A stretch of 64,000 bases of DNA from Pasteurella skyensis (GCF_013377295.1 NZ_CP016180.1:682001-746000), one strand, 5' to 3'. Numbered from the stretch's first letter, positions 39,180-49,683 are shown. Notes: generated by a model not told the origin, from the sequence alone. A program made the numbers and translations.

Positions 39180-39617
39180 ATGCAAAAAAGTTATTTAAGA
39201 CTCTCCCAGGCCTTCACTTTAATTGAACTGATGATTGTGATTGCAATCGTTGCCATTCTTGCTGTCGTTGCTATGCCATCCTACACCAGTTATACGCAAA
39301 AAGCGGTACTGTCCGAAATTTTAACGGCTTCAGCACCCTATAAATCTGATGTGGAAATTTGTATTTATAATATGGGAGAGGCAACAAACTGTAATGGAGG
39401 CTCCAACGGTATTCAAGCAGATAAATCATCAAGTGATACTAAGTACCTGAAATCTATTGCAACCAGTAAAGGGATCATTACCGTTGAAGGCAAAGGAACA
39501 TTGAAAGACTATAGTTATACCTTAACACCTACTTATGCAAATAATAGTATTGTTTGGACAGCAACTTGTGCAGGTGAAGATACAGGTATTTTTCCTGCTA
39601 ACTTTTGTTCAAATTAG
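39180..39617 (+). CDS. pilA: Type IV pilin (PilA/ApfA)
   Basis: Major pilin subunit for the competence/type IV pilus. The ATG at 39180 gives MQKSYLRLSQA followed by FTLIELMIVIAIVAILAVVA. This is an 11-residue leader before the conserved Phe, with Glu5 present. An upstream ATG at 39138 also has a possible SD but would make a 25-residue leader. The residue before the cleavage site is Ala rather than the usual Gly. A C-terminal Cys pair (TATCAGED...NFCSN) suggests the disulfide loop. It is first gene of pilABCD. Confidence 0.93.
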   Translation: MQKSYLRLSQAFTLIELMIVIAIVAILAVVAMPSYTSYTQKAVLSEILTASAPYKSDVEICIYNMGEATNCNGGSNGIQADKSSSDTKYLKSIATSKGIITVEGKGTLKDYSYTLTPTYANNSIVWTATCAGEDTGIFPANFCSN

Positions 39618-39643
39618 TGATAGATTGATAGGGAAGTTTAATA

Positions 39644-41041
39644 ATGCAATATAATGTTTATGATTTAATGAATCAAAAAGTCGTAAAGCTATCTCAGGAT
39701 AGGTGGCAGCAAAATATTAAGGATAAACCACTTTTATTGCGTTATTTAGCATTACCTATCAAAGAAGATGAGAAAACACTTTGGCTTGCCATTGATGATG
39801 AGAATAATCTAAATGTCTGTGAAATATTTTCATTTTTAACCCATAAAGAAATTGAACCCGTTTTGGTGTCTTCTGATGAGTTAAAATATTTGTTAAATGA
39901 ACTGTCTCCAAGTTATGTTGATAACCAAGAAAATGAATCGCAAATTACGCTTTATAATCAGCATAATAGTGAAGAAAGTATTGATAATTCTGATCCCATT
40001 ATTCAATTATTAGAAACTATTTTTAAATATGGATTACAAAAAAATGCCTCTGATATCCATATTGAGCCGCATAAAGAAATATTAGTGGTTCGATTACGAA
40101 TTGATGGGGTTTTGCAAGTATATAAAAATATTTCATTAAACATTGCGAATCGTGTTATTTCAAGGGTTAAACTACTGGCTAAATTGGATATTAGTGAAAC
40201 CCGTTTGCCTCAAGATGGGCAGTTTTATTTTCAAACACAGCTTAATGAACGGTTAGATTTTCGAGTGTCTACACTGCCCACTCATTATGGTGAAAAATTG
40301 GTATTACGATTACAAAAACATAATCCGACTCAGTTAGATTTTGTATCATTGGGTTTTAATCCTTCTCAAAGGGATATATTGGTCAATGCACTACACAAAC
40401 CGCAAGGGCTTATTTTAGTAACAGGTCCTACTGGTAGTGGCAAAAGCCTTACGTTATATAGTGCATTGAATTATTTAAACAATACCGATAAACATATTTT
40501 AACCGCAGAAGATCCCATAGAAATTATTATTGATGGTGTAATGCAATCACAGGTGAATCGAAGTATCGGTATTGATTTTAGCCAATTATTACGCACTTTT
40601 TTACGTCAAGATCCAGATATTATTATGTTAGGTGAAATTCGAGATCAAGAGAGTGCTGAAATTGCATTACGAGCAGCACAAACAGGGCATTTAGTGTTGG
40701 CAACATTACATACGAATGATGCACCGTCAACCATAGAGCGTTTATTACAATTAGGTATTAAAGAGTATGAAATTAAACATTCATTATTATTGGTGATTAC
40801 ACAGCGATTAGTACGAAAGCTGTGTGCGCTATGTAGTGGTGAAAGTTGTGAACATTGCTTTGATGGTTATAACGGTAGAATGGGAGTGTTTCAATGTTTA
40901 ACAAAAAATGCAAAAACTTTCGAGAAAGATACCGCTTATTTAGATTTTGCCACTTTATTTGAGAGTGCAAAACAGCTTATTGCAAATAAGCAGACGAATC
41001 AAGCAGAAATTCAGCGAGTGATTGGCAATGAATCTGTATGA
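39644..41041 (+). CDS. pilB: Type IV pilus assembly ATPase PilB
   Basis: Hexameric ATPase that powers pilus extension, 465 residues. The GSPII_E core has DIHIEPHKE, Walker A VTGPTGSGKSLTLYSAL, the Asp box ILTAEDPIEI, Walker B MLGEIRDQESAEIALRAAQT and the His box TGHLVLATLHTNDA. A tetracysteine zinc motif follows (CALCSGESCEHC). The N-terminal domain is shorter than in Pseudomonas PilB. It overlaps the start of pilC by 14 bp. Confidence 0.95.
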   Translation: MQYNVYDLMNQKVVKLSQDRWQQNIKDKPLLLRYLALPIKEDEKTLWLAIDDENNLNVCEIFSFLTHKEIEPVLVSSDELKYLLNELSPSYVDNQENESQITLYNQHNSEESIDNSDPIIQLLETIFKYGLQKNASDIHIEPHKEILVVRLRIDGVLQVYKNISLNIANRVISRVKLLAKLDISETRLPQDGQFYFQTQLNERLDFRVSTLPTHYGEKLVLRLQKHNPTQLDFVSLGFNPSQRDILVNALHKPQGLILVTGPTGSGKSLTLYSALNYLNNTDKHILTAEDPIEIIIDGVMQSQVNRSIGIDFSQLLRTFLRQDPDIIMLGEIRDQESAEIALRAAQTGHLVLATLHTNDAPSTIERLLQLGIKEYEIKHSLLLVITQRLVRKLCALCSGESCEHCFDGYNGRMGVFQCLTKNAKTFEKDTAYLDFATLFESAKQLIANKQTNQAEIQRVIGNESV

Positions 41042-42218
41042 GTTTAAGTGGAAAGGGGTCAATCGTTTCTTACAACCTCAAAAAGGAACAGTACTTGCGA
41101 CTCATCATCAAGTTGCAGAAAATAGGTTGTTACAAAAGGGGTACCGTCACCTTAAAATTAAACGTAATTTTGCGTTTAATCGAGCACCTAAAAAGGAAGA
41201 GGTAACACAATTTATTCATCAATTATCCTTATTACTCAATGCAAAAATCACCCTTAGAAAAGCACTTGGTGTATTGTTAGAAAATTGTACCAATATTAAA
41301 CTTTATGTATGGTTGCAGGAGATAATTGCACTCATTGAAAAGGGCAATTCGTTATCGGACTCATTGACGACTTTAGATAAATATTTTACTTCACAAGAGA
41401 TACAATTGATTAAAATAGCAGAACGAAGCGGTCAGTTGTCAGTGATTTTTTGCAATATTGCAGATACTAGAGCTAAATCTGAAAAATTAACCAAAAAAGT
41501 AAAAAAAGTGATGTTTTACCCTGTGATTGTATTGGGGATTTCGATATTACTTTGCTTAATGTTGCTGATTTTTATTGTTCCTCAATTTGCCGATCTATAT
41601 CAATCTAAAGAAAAAAGTTTGCCATTAATAACGGCATTATTATTCAAAACTTCTCAAGTGCTACAGCAACATTACATCGCTCTGTTAAGTACGACAATAT
41701 TTATTGTGACAGTCGTCATTATGCTATCTAAAAAGACGAATATCATCTCAATACTAAAAGTTAACATACTGTCTTTATTGCCTATTTTTAATAAAATAAT
41801 GAGCGAACATCGCATTATCTTTTTCTGTCAAAATATTGCGTTAATGCAAAAAGCAGGGATTCCTTTAAATATTGCGCTGAGTTCTTTTATTTCAAAAAAA
41901 GAAGAGGATCAAGTTTTACAAAAAGAATTGTCTAATATATTAACTATTTTAAATCAGGGCTACCCTTTTTCTGAAACATTAAATCCTTCAGTCTTTGGTG
42001 AACAAGTGATACAAATGATTGCTATTGGAGAAGAATGTGGCAGGTTATCACAAATGTTAGAGCATATAGTCACACTCAAACAACAAAAATTAGATTATAA
42101 AATTGATATACTTTCACAACTGTTAGAACCTGCTTTAATGCTGTTTATTGGCGTGATTATTGGTACTATTATTATTGCTCTTTATCTACCTATTTTTGAT
42201 ATGGGAGCGTTAATTTGA
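41028..42218 (+). CDS. pilC: Type IV pilus inner-membrane platform protein PilC
   Basis: Polytopic platform protein of the GspF family, about 396 residues. The ATG at 41028 (MNLYEFKWKG) lies inside the pilB end; a TTG two codons earlier is an alternative. Two GspF cytoplasmic domains (FIHQLSLLLNAKITLRKAL; FCQNIALMQKAGIPLNIAL) alternate with membrane helices, the last being LFIGVIIGTIIIALYLPIF. It is the third gene of pilABCD and overlaps pilD by 4 bp. Confidence 0.95.
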   Translation: MNLYEFKWKGVNRFLQPQKGTVLATHHQVAENRLLQKGYRHLKIKRNFAFNRAPKKEEVTQFIHQLSLLLNAKITLRKALGVLLENCTNIKLYVWLQEIIALIEKGNSLSDSLTTLDKYFTSQEIQLIKIAERSGQLSVIFCNIADTRAKSEKLTKKVKKVMFYPVIVLGISILLCLMLLIFIVPQFADLYQSKEKSLPLITALLFKTSQVLQQHYIALLSTTIFIVTVVIMLSKKTNIISILKVNILSLLPIFNKIMSEHRIIFFCQNIALMQKAGIPLNIALSSFISKKEEDQVLQKELSNILTILNQGYPFSETLNPSVFGEQVIQMIAIGEECGRLSQMLEHIVTLKQQKLDYKIDILSQLLEPALMLFIGVIIGTIIIALYLPIFDMGALI

Positions 42219-42892
42219 CGATTTTATATTCTCTCTTAATTATATTAGGTTTGGCATATTGGTTAGAAAAAGAGAGCAAAAAGTTTCCCTTTAAAATTAA
42301 TAAACAGGTTTTTCAAGAATATCAATCACTGACTAATGGAAACACGCTTTTTTACTCATTTTTAAAGCAATCTCAGCTACAATATAAAGAGATAAAATGG
42401 ATTAAGCTTCTCTATATCACCTTTCCTCTTATTACTTTTGTATTGAGTGAACAACATTTTATTTTCACTTTTATTCTGGCTATTCTTATCTATTTGTCTC
42501 TATTGGATTATGCTTATTATTTGACTGATATTAAATATATTATCGCTATTTTTATAAGCGGTCTGATTTATATCATTTTTTACCAAAAATACTTAACAGA
42601 ACAAAGTCTGTTTTCATTATTTTTTAGTGTCGTTTTTTGTTTAGCGATAAGTAAATTTGGATTATTTTTTTATAAAAAAGAGATGTTAGGGCTGGGTGAT
42701 TCATTGCTTATTATTGCATTATCACCCCTTTTTACCCTTCATCAACTACTACAATTATTACTTTATGCGAGCCTTTCTGGGCTTCTTTTTGTTATCAGCT
42801 ATTTTGTGATTAAGAAAAAAATCATACCTCGATTACCTTTTATTCCTTTTATTTGTCTTTCGACTTTTATCCTATTCATTGATAGAATTTAG
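42215..42892 (+). CDS. pilD: Prepilin peptidase PilD, minimal form
   Basis: Aspartyl protease that removes the prepilin leader in the inner membrane, 225 residues. The two catalytic aspartates are in LSLLDYAYYLTD and the GxGD-type motif LGLGDSLL. The N-terminal cytoplasmic loop with two CxxC pairs, found in bifunctional peptidase/methyltransferases, is absent, so pilin N-methylation is doubtful. The start is a TTG overlapping the pilC TGA (TTGA) with GGGAG upstream, a sign of translational coupling. Confidence 0.85.
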   Translation: MTILYSLLIILGLAYWLEKESKKFPFKINKQVFQEYQSLTNGNTLFYSFLKQSQLQYKEIKWIKLLYITFPLITFVLSEQHFIFTFILAILIYLSLLDYAYYLTDIKYIIAIFISGLIYIIFYQKYLTEQSLFSLFFSVVFCLAISKFGLFFYKKEMLGLGDSLLIIALSPLFTLHQLLQLLLYASLSGLLFVISYFVIKKKIIPRLPFIPFICLSTFILFIDRI

Positions 42893-42900
42893 CAAAATAG

Positions 42901-43536
<636 letters not shown>

Positions 43537-43728
43537 ATGACAGAAACAATTGTAAATTGCCCAACTTGTGAAACAGAAGTAATTTGGTCTAAAACAAATG
43601 AATATCGTCCATTTTGCAGTCAACGTTGTAAAATGATCGATCTGGGTGAATGGGCAAGTGAACAAAAATACATTGCAGGAAGTGCAGAAGAGAATGATTT
43701 AATGAGTGCGGAATTAACGAACGAATAA
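43537..43728 (+). CDS. yacG: DNA gyrase inhibitor/zinc protein YacG
   Basis: A small zinc-binding protein of 63 residues that inhibits GyrB in E. coli. The four zinc ligands are Cys8, Cys11, Cys27 and Cys31 (CPTC and CSQRC), followed by the family block [13 protein letters not shown]. It is last gene of the pil-coaE-yacG unit, followed after 40 bp by a strong terminator. Confidence 0.95.
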   Translation: MTETIVNCPTCETEVIWSKTNEYRPFCSQRCKMIDLGEWASEQKYIAGSAEENDLMSAELTNE

Positions 43729-43768
43729 TCGCTTCACTCATCACATTGATATTCCATCTATTTATATT

Positions 43769-43808
43769 AAAGTCAGTTAAAAATACTTTTAACTGACTTT
43801 ATTTTTTT
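43769..43808 (+). terminator. Terminator of the pil-coaE-yacG operon
   Basis: AAAGTCAGTTAAAA (43769-43782) and TTTTAACTGACTTT (43787-43800) form a perfect 14-bp stem with a 4-nt loop, followed by ATTTTTTT. Confidence 0.92.
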
Positions 43809-43867
43809 AACATTTAGAGCAAGATGGAAACTTTTGCAAATTTTTCCTAACATCGTACCGCTATTAA

Positions 43868-43883
43868 TATGAAGAAGATCACA
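43868..43883 (+). promoter_or_regulatory. Candidate CRP site of the tryptophanase operon
   Basis: TATGA-AGAAGA-TCACA matches the CRP consensus TGTGA-N6-TCACA with one mismatch. It lies 112 bp upstream of the TnaC start codon. tna operons are catabolite-controlled in E. coli; here the site is inferred from sequence only. Between the yacG terminator and tnaC there is otherwise no gene. Confidence 0.55.
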
Positions 43884-43994
43884 AATTTTAATATTCAATA
43901 ATGACGATATAGATATTTTTTACTAGGATCAAGCTGACTTTCAGTAAGTCACTCGTAATTAGATTCAAATTCTTTAAATTAAAAGGGTAGGTTT

Positions 43995-44066
43995 ATGCAA
44001 TTACTTCTATTATATCTAAAGTCGTGGTTCGTGATCGATCCGAAAATGCTTCTTTGCTTCCCATAA
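43995..44066 (+). CDS. tnaC: Tryptophanase operon leader peptide TnaC (23 residues)
   Basis: A short frame behind AAAAGGG encodes MQLLLLYLKSWFVIDPKMLL followed by CFP and stop. It keeps the critical TnaC residues in register: Trp11-Phe12, Ile14-Asp15, Lys17 and Pro23 as the last codon. The Trp-to-Pro (12) and Asp-to-Pro (8) distances match E. coli TnaC (W12, D16, P24). With tryptophan bound, the ribosome stalls at the final proline and Rho is kept off the spacer. The spacer to tnaA is only 107 bp, about half that of E. coli. Confidence 0.92.
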   Translation: MQLLLLYLKSWFVIDPKMLLCFP

Positions 44067-44173
44067 AATACACTTTTTCAAGTAACTCAACGTAGTTCCA
44101 TTAATCTTATTTAATTTTTTATTAATCGGCTATTTTAACAATTAGTCTAATTTTTCTATATGAGGATTTTATT

Positions 44174-45592
44174 ATGAATACTTTTAAACATTTACCAGAA
44201 CCATTCCGTATCCGTGTTATTGAACCAGTAAAAAGAACAACACGTGAACATCGTGATCAAGCTATCTTAAAAGCAGGAATGAACCCATTCTTATTAGATA
44301 GTGAAGATATTTTTATTGATTTATTAACCGATAGTGGAACGGGTGCAATTACTCAAGATATGCAAGCTGCAATGTTCCGTGGTGATGAAGCTTATAGTGG
44401 AAGTCGTAGTTATCATGCATTAGCCAATGCCGTTAAAGATATCTTTGGCTATGAGTTTACTATTCCAACTCACCAAGGTCGTGGTGCAGAGCAAATTTAT
44501 ATCCCAATTTTAATTAAAAAACGTGAGCAAGAAAAAGGTTTAGAGCGTGACAAAATGGTTGTGTTCTCAAACTATTTCTTTGATACCACACAAGGTCACT
44601 CTCAATTAAATGGTGCAACAGTGAATAACGTTTATATTAAAGAAGCGTTTGACACTGGTGTTGAGCACGACTTTAAAGGGAACTTTAACCTTGAAGCATT
44701 AGAAGAAGGCATTCAAAGAGTAGGGGCAAAAAATGTACCTTATATTGTAGCAACTATTACTTGTAACTCAGCAGGTGGTCAGCCAGTTTCTCTTGCCAAC
44801 TTAAGAGGTGTGTATGAGATTGCTCGTAAATACGATATTCCAGTAGTAATGGATTCAGCTCGTTTTGCAGAAAATGCTTACTTTATTAAGCAACGTGAAG
44901 AAGAGTGCAAAGATTGGTCTATTGAGAAAATCACTTATGAGTGCTACCAATACGCTGATGCATTAGCAATGTCTGCTAAGAAAGATGCAATGGTACCAAT
45001 GGGTGGTTTACTATGCTTCAAAAATAAAGAGATGGAAGATGTATATCACGAGTGTCGTACACTTTGTGTGGTACAAGAAGGTTTCCCAACCTATGGTGGT
45101 TTAGAAGGTGGTGCAATGGAGCGTTTAGCTGTTGGTTTATACGACGGTATGCGTGAAGATTGGCTAGCTTATCGTATCCGTCAAATTGAATATTTAGTTG
45201 ATGGATTAGAAAAAATTGGTGTAGTTTGTCAACAACCAGGTGGACACGCTGCGTTCGTGGATGCAGGTAAATTATTACCACATATTCCAGCGGATCAATT
45301 CCCTGCACAAGCACTGGCTTGTGAGCTTTATAAAGTAGCAGGTATCCGTGCGGTAGAAATTGGTTCATTCCTATTAGGTCGTGATCCAAAAACAGGTAAA
45401 CAATTACCTTGCCCTGCGGAATTGTTACGTTTAACTATTCCACGTGCAACTTATACACAAAGTCATATGGACTTCATTATTGAAGCATTCCAAAAAGTGA
45501 AAGAAAATGCACCAAATATCAAAGGGTTAACCTTTAGCTATGAGCCAAAAGTGTTACGTCACTTTACCGCTCGTTTAGAAGAGGTGAAATAA
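44174..45592 (+). CDS. tnaA: Tryptophanase
   Basis: PLP enzyme that splits tryptophan into indole, pyruvate and ammonia, 472 residues, almost the E. coli length (471). The PLP lysine lies in [13 protein letters not shown], and the N-terminal [20 protein letters not shown] and [18 protein letters not shown] are diagnostic. It is controlled by the upstream TnaC leader and probably CRP. The permease gene follows after a stem-loop. Confidence 0.98.
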   Translation: MNTFKHLPEPFRIRVIEPVKRTTREHRDQAILKAGMNPFLLDSEDIFIDLLTDSGTGAITQDMQAAMFRGDEAYSGSRSYHALANAVKDIFGYEFTIPTHQGRGAEQIYIPILIKKREQEKGLERDKMVVFSNYFFDTTQGHSQLNGATVNNVYIKEAFDTGVEHDFKGNFNLEALEEGIQRVGAKNVPYIVATITCNSAGGQPVSLANLRGVYEIARKYDIPVVMDSARFAENAYFIKQREEECKDWSIEKITYECYQYADALAMSAKKDAMVPMGGLLCFKNKEMEDVYHECRTLCVVQEGFPTYGGLEGGAMERLAVGLYDGMREDWLAYRIRQIEYLVDGLEKIGVVCQQPGGHAAFVDAGKLLPHIPADQFPAQALACELYKVAGIRAVEIGSFLLGRDPKTGKQLPCPAELLRLTIPRATYTQSHMDFIIEAFQKVKENAPNIKGLTFSYEPKVLRHFTARLEEVK

Positions 45593-45610
45593 ACGAAAAA
45601 TCTATTGCAA

Positions 45611-45646
45611 TTAAATCTTGCACTAGTACAATAGTGCAAGATTTAA
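45611..45646 (+). promoter_or_regulatory. Stem-loop between tnaA and the permease gene
   Basis: TTAAATCTTGCACTA (45611-45625) pairs perfectly with TAGTGCAAGATTTAA (45632-45646) around GTACAA, a 15-bp stem. No T tract follows, so it is more likely an mRNA-stabilising or partial attenuating element than a full terminator. Confidence 0.6.
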
Positions 45647-45673
45647 TAAAACTAAACTAAAAAAGGAATCTCT

Positions 45674-46903
45674 ATGAATAAAAAGACCCCTTCTATTTTT
45701 GGCGGAGCTTGTATTATCGCAAGTGTTTGTGTTGGAGCTGGAATGCTTGCCATTCCAATCAAAGGCGCAGGTGCTTGGACAATATATTCTACCATAGCCT
45801 TGCTTATCACAATGGCGATGATGACACTTTCAGGCTGGCTATTACTTGAAGCTTATAAAAAATATGAACTGAGCGCTTCATTTAGTACAGTAACTAAAGA
45901 TTTATTAGGAAAAGAAGTAAACTTTATCAATAACTTAGCTGTTTACTTCGTAGGTGGCATTTTACTTTATGCTTATACCACTGTGGCAGGGCTTACGCTC
46001 AATGGTTTAATTGGTAACATATTTGGTGAATACTCAACAGGAGTCTGGTCAATTATTTTTGTTTTTGTCTTTTCTTCTTTAGTATGGCATTCAACAAGAG
46101 CTGTAGATCGTATTTCTGTATTATTAATTTTAGTGATGGTATTTACCTTTATTTTTGGTGTATCAGGGCTTGCTAGCAATATTGATTTAAAAATTCTATT
46201 AGATACAGGTAATGAAAATGGTGATTACACACTATTCGCAGCGGCAATGCTTCCTGTTGCATTAACCTCTTTTGGTTATCATCACAGTGTAGCATCAATG
46301 CGTTCATACTATGGTTCTGAAGTTAAAGCAAAATACGCTATTGTTGGCGGAACAACTATTGCCTTAGTTTTATATTTGCTATGGACATTTAGTATTTTTG
46401 GTAACTTACCTCGTTCAGAATTTAAACAAGTATTTGAAAATGGTGGTGAATGGCAGGCTCTGCTTGGTGCATTAGGTCAAGTGGTTGAATCTAAAACTGT
46501 AGAAAATATTATTAATGCTTTCTCAATGGCCGCTATTCTATCTTCATTTATCGGAGTAGGTTTGGGTGTATTTGACTATTTAGCTGACTTCTTTAAATTC
46601 GATAATACCAAACAAGGTCGTATGAAATCTTGGGCAGTTACTTTCTTACCACCACTGATTTTATCTGTATTATTCCCATTTGGCTTTGTTACAGCAATTG
46701 GTTATGCAGGGGCGGTTGCAACGATTTGGACTTGTATTGTGCCAGCATTGTTAGCGAAAAAAGCACGTGAAAGAAATGGTACTGAAGGTTTCCACGTTTC
46801 AGGTGGTAACTTGCTTCTCGGACTTCTCATTCTATTTGGTATTATGATTGCAATTATCCACTTCCTCGATATGTTTGGGGTGCTACCAAGCTTTAAAGGA
46901 TAA
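45674..46903 (+). CDS. tnaB: Aromatic amino acid permease (TnaB/Mtr/TyrP family)
   Basis: Proton-driven uptake of tryptophan or tyrosine, 409 residues with about eleven helices. The first-helix signature GGACIIASVCVGAGMLAIPI and the block PVALTSFGYHHSVASMRSYYG are typical of the aromatic permease family. Its place directly behind tnaA makes tryptophan the likely substrate. Mtr, TnaB and TyrP cannot be separated by eye. SD AAAGGAA precedes the ATG. Confidence 0.88.
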   Translation: MNKKTPSIFGGACIIASVCVGAGMLAIPIKGAGAWTIYSTIALLITMAMMTLSGWLLLEAYKKYELSASFSTVTKDLLGKEVNFINNLAVYFVGGILLYAYTTVAGLTLNGLIGNIFGEYSTGVWSIIFVFVFSSLVWHSTRAVDRISVLLILVMVFTFIFGVSGLASNIDLKILLDTGNENGDYTLFAAAMLPVALTSFGYHHSVASMRSYYGSEVKAKYAIVGGTTIALVLYLLWTFSIFGNLPRSEFKQVFENGGEWQALLGALGQVVESKTVENIINAFSMAAILSSFIGVGLGVFDYLADFFKFDNTKQGRMKSWAVTFLPPLILSVLFPFGFVTAIGYAGAVATIWTCIVPALLAKKARERNGTEGFHVSGGNLLLGLLILFGIMIAIIHFLDMFGVLPSFKG

Positions 46904-46926
46904 AGTATCTTGATACTGTTTATGAT

Positions 46927-46958
46927 AAATAGCTCTCAAAATATTGAGAGCTATTTTT
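46927..46958 (+). terminator. Terminator of the tna operon
   Basis: AAATAGCTCTCAA (46927-46939) and TTGAGAGCTATTT (46944-46956) form a 13-bp perfect stem with a 4-nt loop and a short T run. It lies between tnaB and the convergent menF. Confidence 0.88.
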
Positions 46959-47003
46959 ATGGAATAAGCGGTCACATCTGATCAAAAATTTGCAAATTTG
47001 ACG

Positions 47004-48293
47004 TTACTGTTGAAGGAGTTTTATCATTGCTAAAGCTTTACGTTGAATTTCTTTCCATTCAGATTCTGGCTCAGAATCTTGCACAATACCAGCGCCAGCA
47101 TAGACGGTCATCGAATTTTTATTAATTAATGCAGAGCGTAATGTAACACAAAATTCAGCCTGTTCAGCGTTGAAAAAGCCTAATGTGCCTGCATACCAAT
47201 TCCGCTCAAAATTTTCTGTTTGGGCAATAAATGGAATTGCTTTTTTACGAGGTAAGCCTGCGACAGCAGCAGTAGGATGAATGTGTGAAAGACACTGAGC
47301 ATCACTAACATCGTCTTTTAATTCCATTTTAATTAAACGACAGAGATGTTGAACATTTGGTAACTGTTTGAGTTGCGTATCTTTTACTTCAATTTCTTTT
47401 GCATAAGATTTCAAATTATCACAAATATCATCAACAACATATTGATTTTCAATATTATTTTTAGGATCGTTTAGTAACCACTTACCATTTTCTTCAGTTT
47501 GTTTTTGATTGCCAGTAACCATCGCAGTACCCGCTAAAGCTTCCGTATAAAGGGTTTGTTGTTCTCTTTTATATAGCCTTTCAGGACTTGATCCTATAAA
47601 ACTGACATCCTGTGTTTCTTGCCATAAAAAATGGAAACAATGGTAATTTTTTTGTTTGCTTAAAGCTAATAAACGATAAGCAGAAATAGGTTCTTTACAG
47701 ATAAGATCTGTGGCATTTGCTAGTACAATTTTATTAAAATCACCTTGTTTTATATGCTCAATTGTATTTTGAATATTATCAGACCACTGTTGGAAATTGG
47801 TATAAGGTGCTGTATCTAATAATGAATAAGGTGTTTTTTCTAATGCTATTGTCTTCTCAAAATTAGCAAAGAGTTGATCTATCGCTATTTTTTCCTTTTC
47901 CCAATTACGACTATCCACGACCAAACAAGCGGTTACTTTATGTTCTTTTTTTGCAAATAATAGACGAGGTAAAATAAAGGACGTTTCACCTGAAAATTGC
48001 ATTCCTCCAATTAAAGTACAGTGATTGTTAGTACTAAATTGTTGTGCTTTTTCAATATCTTGAAAATATTTCACTGCGCCAATTGAAGTTAAAGTTAGGG
48101 TGTTGTCACGATTTTGCCAGTAGTATTTAGGAAAGCTATGTTGAGCCTTTAGCCAACTTAATAATAGTTGATTATCAACTGAACAGCACTGTTCTACACG
48201 AATGATAACCAATCCATTGTGAATGTGTTTGTTTTCAATAACGTCGTGTAGCTTTGCTTTAAGCTGTGTTTTTAATTGGCTAAATACTGTCAT
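47004..48293 (-). CDS. menF: Isochorismate synthase
   Basis: Converts chorismate to isochorismate for menaquinone synthesis, 429 residues. The C-terminal chorismate-binding domain shows KIVLANATDL, FIGSSPERLYKRE, EALAGTAMVTG, HPTAAVAGLPRKKA and the terminal AGAGIVQDSEPESEWKE. The weakly conserved N-terminus fits MenF. No other men genes are in the window. An uptake-signal core lies in the gene at 47935-47943. Confidence 0.92.
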   Translation of the reverse strand: MTVFSQLKTQLKAKLHDVIENKHIHNGLVIIRVEQCCSVDNQLLLSWLKAQHSFPKYYWQNRDNTLTLTSIGAVKYFQDIEKAQQFSTNNHCTLIGGMQFSGETSFILPRLLFAKKEHKVTACLVVDSRNWEKEKIAIDQLFANFEKTIALEKTPYSLLDTAPYTNFQQWSDNIQNTIEHIKQGDFNKIVLANATDLICKEPISAYRLLALSKQKNYHCFHFLWQETQDVSFIGSSPERLYKREQQTLYTEALAGTAMVTGNQKQTEENGKWLLNDPKNNIENQYVVDDICDNLKSYAKEIEVKDTQLKQLPNVQHLCRLIKMELKDDVSDAQCLSHIHPTAAVAGLPRKKAIPFIAQTENFERNWYAGTLGFFNAEQAEFCVTLRSALINKNSMTVYAGAGIVQDSEPESEWKEIQRKALAMIKLLQQ

Positions 48294-48465
48294 TTATAAA
48301 AATTTGCGTGAATCAAACGGTTTATCCTTAAATATCTCTATATATTAACCGATTTTTACTTTAAATTCTGAATAATTCAGGGTAAAGTTGTTCAAACTCA
48401 ATTTTGTCTGAAATTTTATAAGATAGATATTTACAAATAAATTTAACAATTATAGGGGAAATTAA

Positions 48466-49683
48466 ATGAAACGATTTTCTAAATCTAGCAAATTAGATAA
48501 TGTCTGCTATGACATTCGAGGTCCTGTCCATAAAGAAGCAATGCGATTGGAAGAGGAAGGGCATAAATTACTTAAATTAAATATTGGTAACCCTGCTCCA
48601 TTTGGTTTTGAAGCTCCTGATGAAGTATTAGTTGATATTATTCGTAACCTACCAACAGCACAGGGTTATGGTGATTCAAAAGGGCTATATTCAGCTCGAA
48701 AAGCCATAGTCCAATACTATCAATCAAAAGGATTATTAGATATTGATGTCAATGATGTTTATATTGGTAATGGTGTGTCTGAATTGATCACAATGTCAAT
48801 GCAAGCGTTATTAAATGAAGGCGATGAAATCCTTATTCCAATGCCTGATTATCCTCTTTGGACGGCAGCAGCCACCCTCTCAGGGGGTAACGTCAAACAT
48901 TATTTGTGTGATGAAGAGAACAATTGGTTTCCAGATATTGAAGATATTAAATCTAAAATTACCGAGAAAACCAAAGCTATTGTGGTGATCAATCCTAATA
49001 ATCCAACTGGCGTGGTGTATAGCCGTGAGATTTTATTAGAAATAGCACAAGTGGCACGTGAGCATAACTTAATTATATTTGCAGATGAAATTTATGACAA
49101 AATTTTGTATGACGATGCCGTTCATTATCATATCGCTGCATTAGCTCCTGATCTTTTCACTATTACTTTAAATGGTTTATCAAAAGCATATCGAGTCGCA
49201 GGATTTCGTCAAGGCTGGATGGTATTAAGTGGCGGTAAAAAATATCAAGCAGAAGGCTATATTGAAGGATTAGATATGCTGTCTTCTATGCGTTTATGTG
49301 CCAACACGCCAATGCAACACGGTATTCAAACCGCACTTGGTGGCTATCAAAGTATTAATGAATTTATTGTTCCGGGTGGGCGTTTATTAGAACAACGTGA
49401 TGTGGCATATAATTTAGTGACACAAATACCGGGTATTAGCTGTGTTAAGCCAAAGGGCGCAATGTATTTATTCCCTAAAATTGACACCGAAATGTACAAT
49501 ATTAAGGACGATCAAAAATTTGTATTAGATTTATTAAAACAGGAAAAAGTGCTTCTAGTACAAGGTACAGGTTTCAATTGGCATAAACCTGACCACTTCC
49601 GTATTGTAACCTTGCCTTATGTGTATCAATTAGAAGAAGCAATTGGACGATTAGAGCGATTTTTGAAAAACTATCGTCAGTAG
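48466..49683 (+). CDS. alaA: Alanine-synthesising aminotransferase AlaA
   Basis: PLP glutamate-pyruvate aminotransferase (YfbQ type), 405 residues, the same length as E. coli AlaA. The N-terminus FSKSSKLDNVCYDIRGPVHK is highly characteristic. The PLP lysine is in LNGLSKAYRVAGFRQGW, and NPNNPTGVVYS and FADEIYDKILYD are present. It is a single gene; the hairpin GGAGAAG...CTTCTCC about 60 bp downstream overlaps the first hip operator. Confidence 0.95.
   Translation: MKRFSKSSKLDNVCYDIRGPVHKEAMRLEEEGHKLLKLNIGNPAPFGFEAPDEVLVDIIRNLPTAQGYGDSKGLYSARKAIVQYYQSKGLLDIDVNDVYIGNGVSELITMSMQALLNEGDEILIPMPDYPLWTAAATLSGGNVKHYLCDEENNWFPDIEDIKSKITEKTKAIVVINPNNPTGVVYSREILLEIAQVAREHNLIIFADEIYDKILYDDAVHYHIAALAPDLFTITLNGLSKAYRVAGFRQGWMVLSGGKKYQAEGYIEGLDMLSSMRLCANTPMQHGIQTALGGYQSINEFIVPGGRLLEQRDVAYNLVTQIPGISCVKPKGAMYLFPKIDTEMYNIKDDQKFVLDLLKQEKVLLVQGTGFNWHKPDHFRIVTLPYVYQLEEAIGRLERFLKNYRQ

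Noticed and set aside
43729-43994. tRNA or small RNA gene before tnaC
   Set aside because: No cloverleaf or known RNA motif seen; only the terminator and a CRP-like site are supportable. I also saw no rRNA or tRNA elsewhere in the window.
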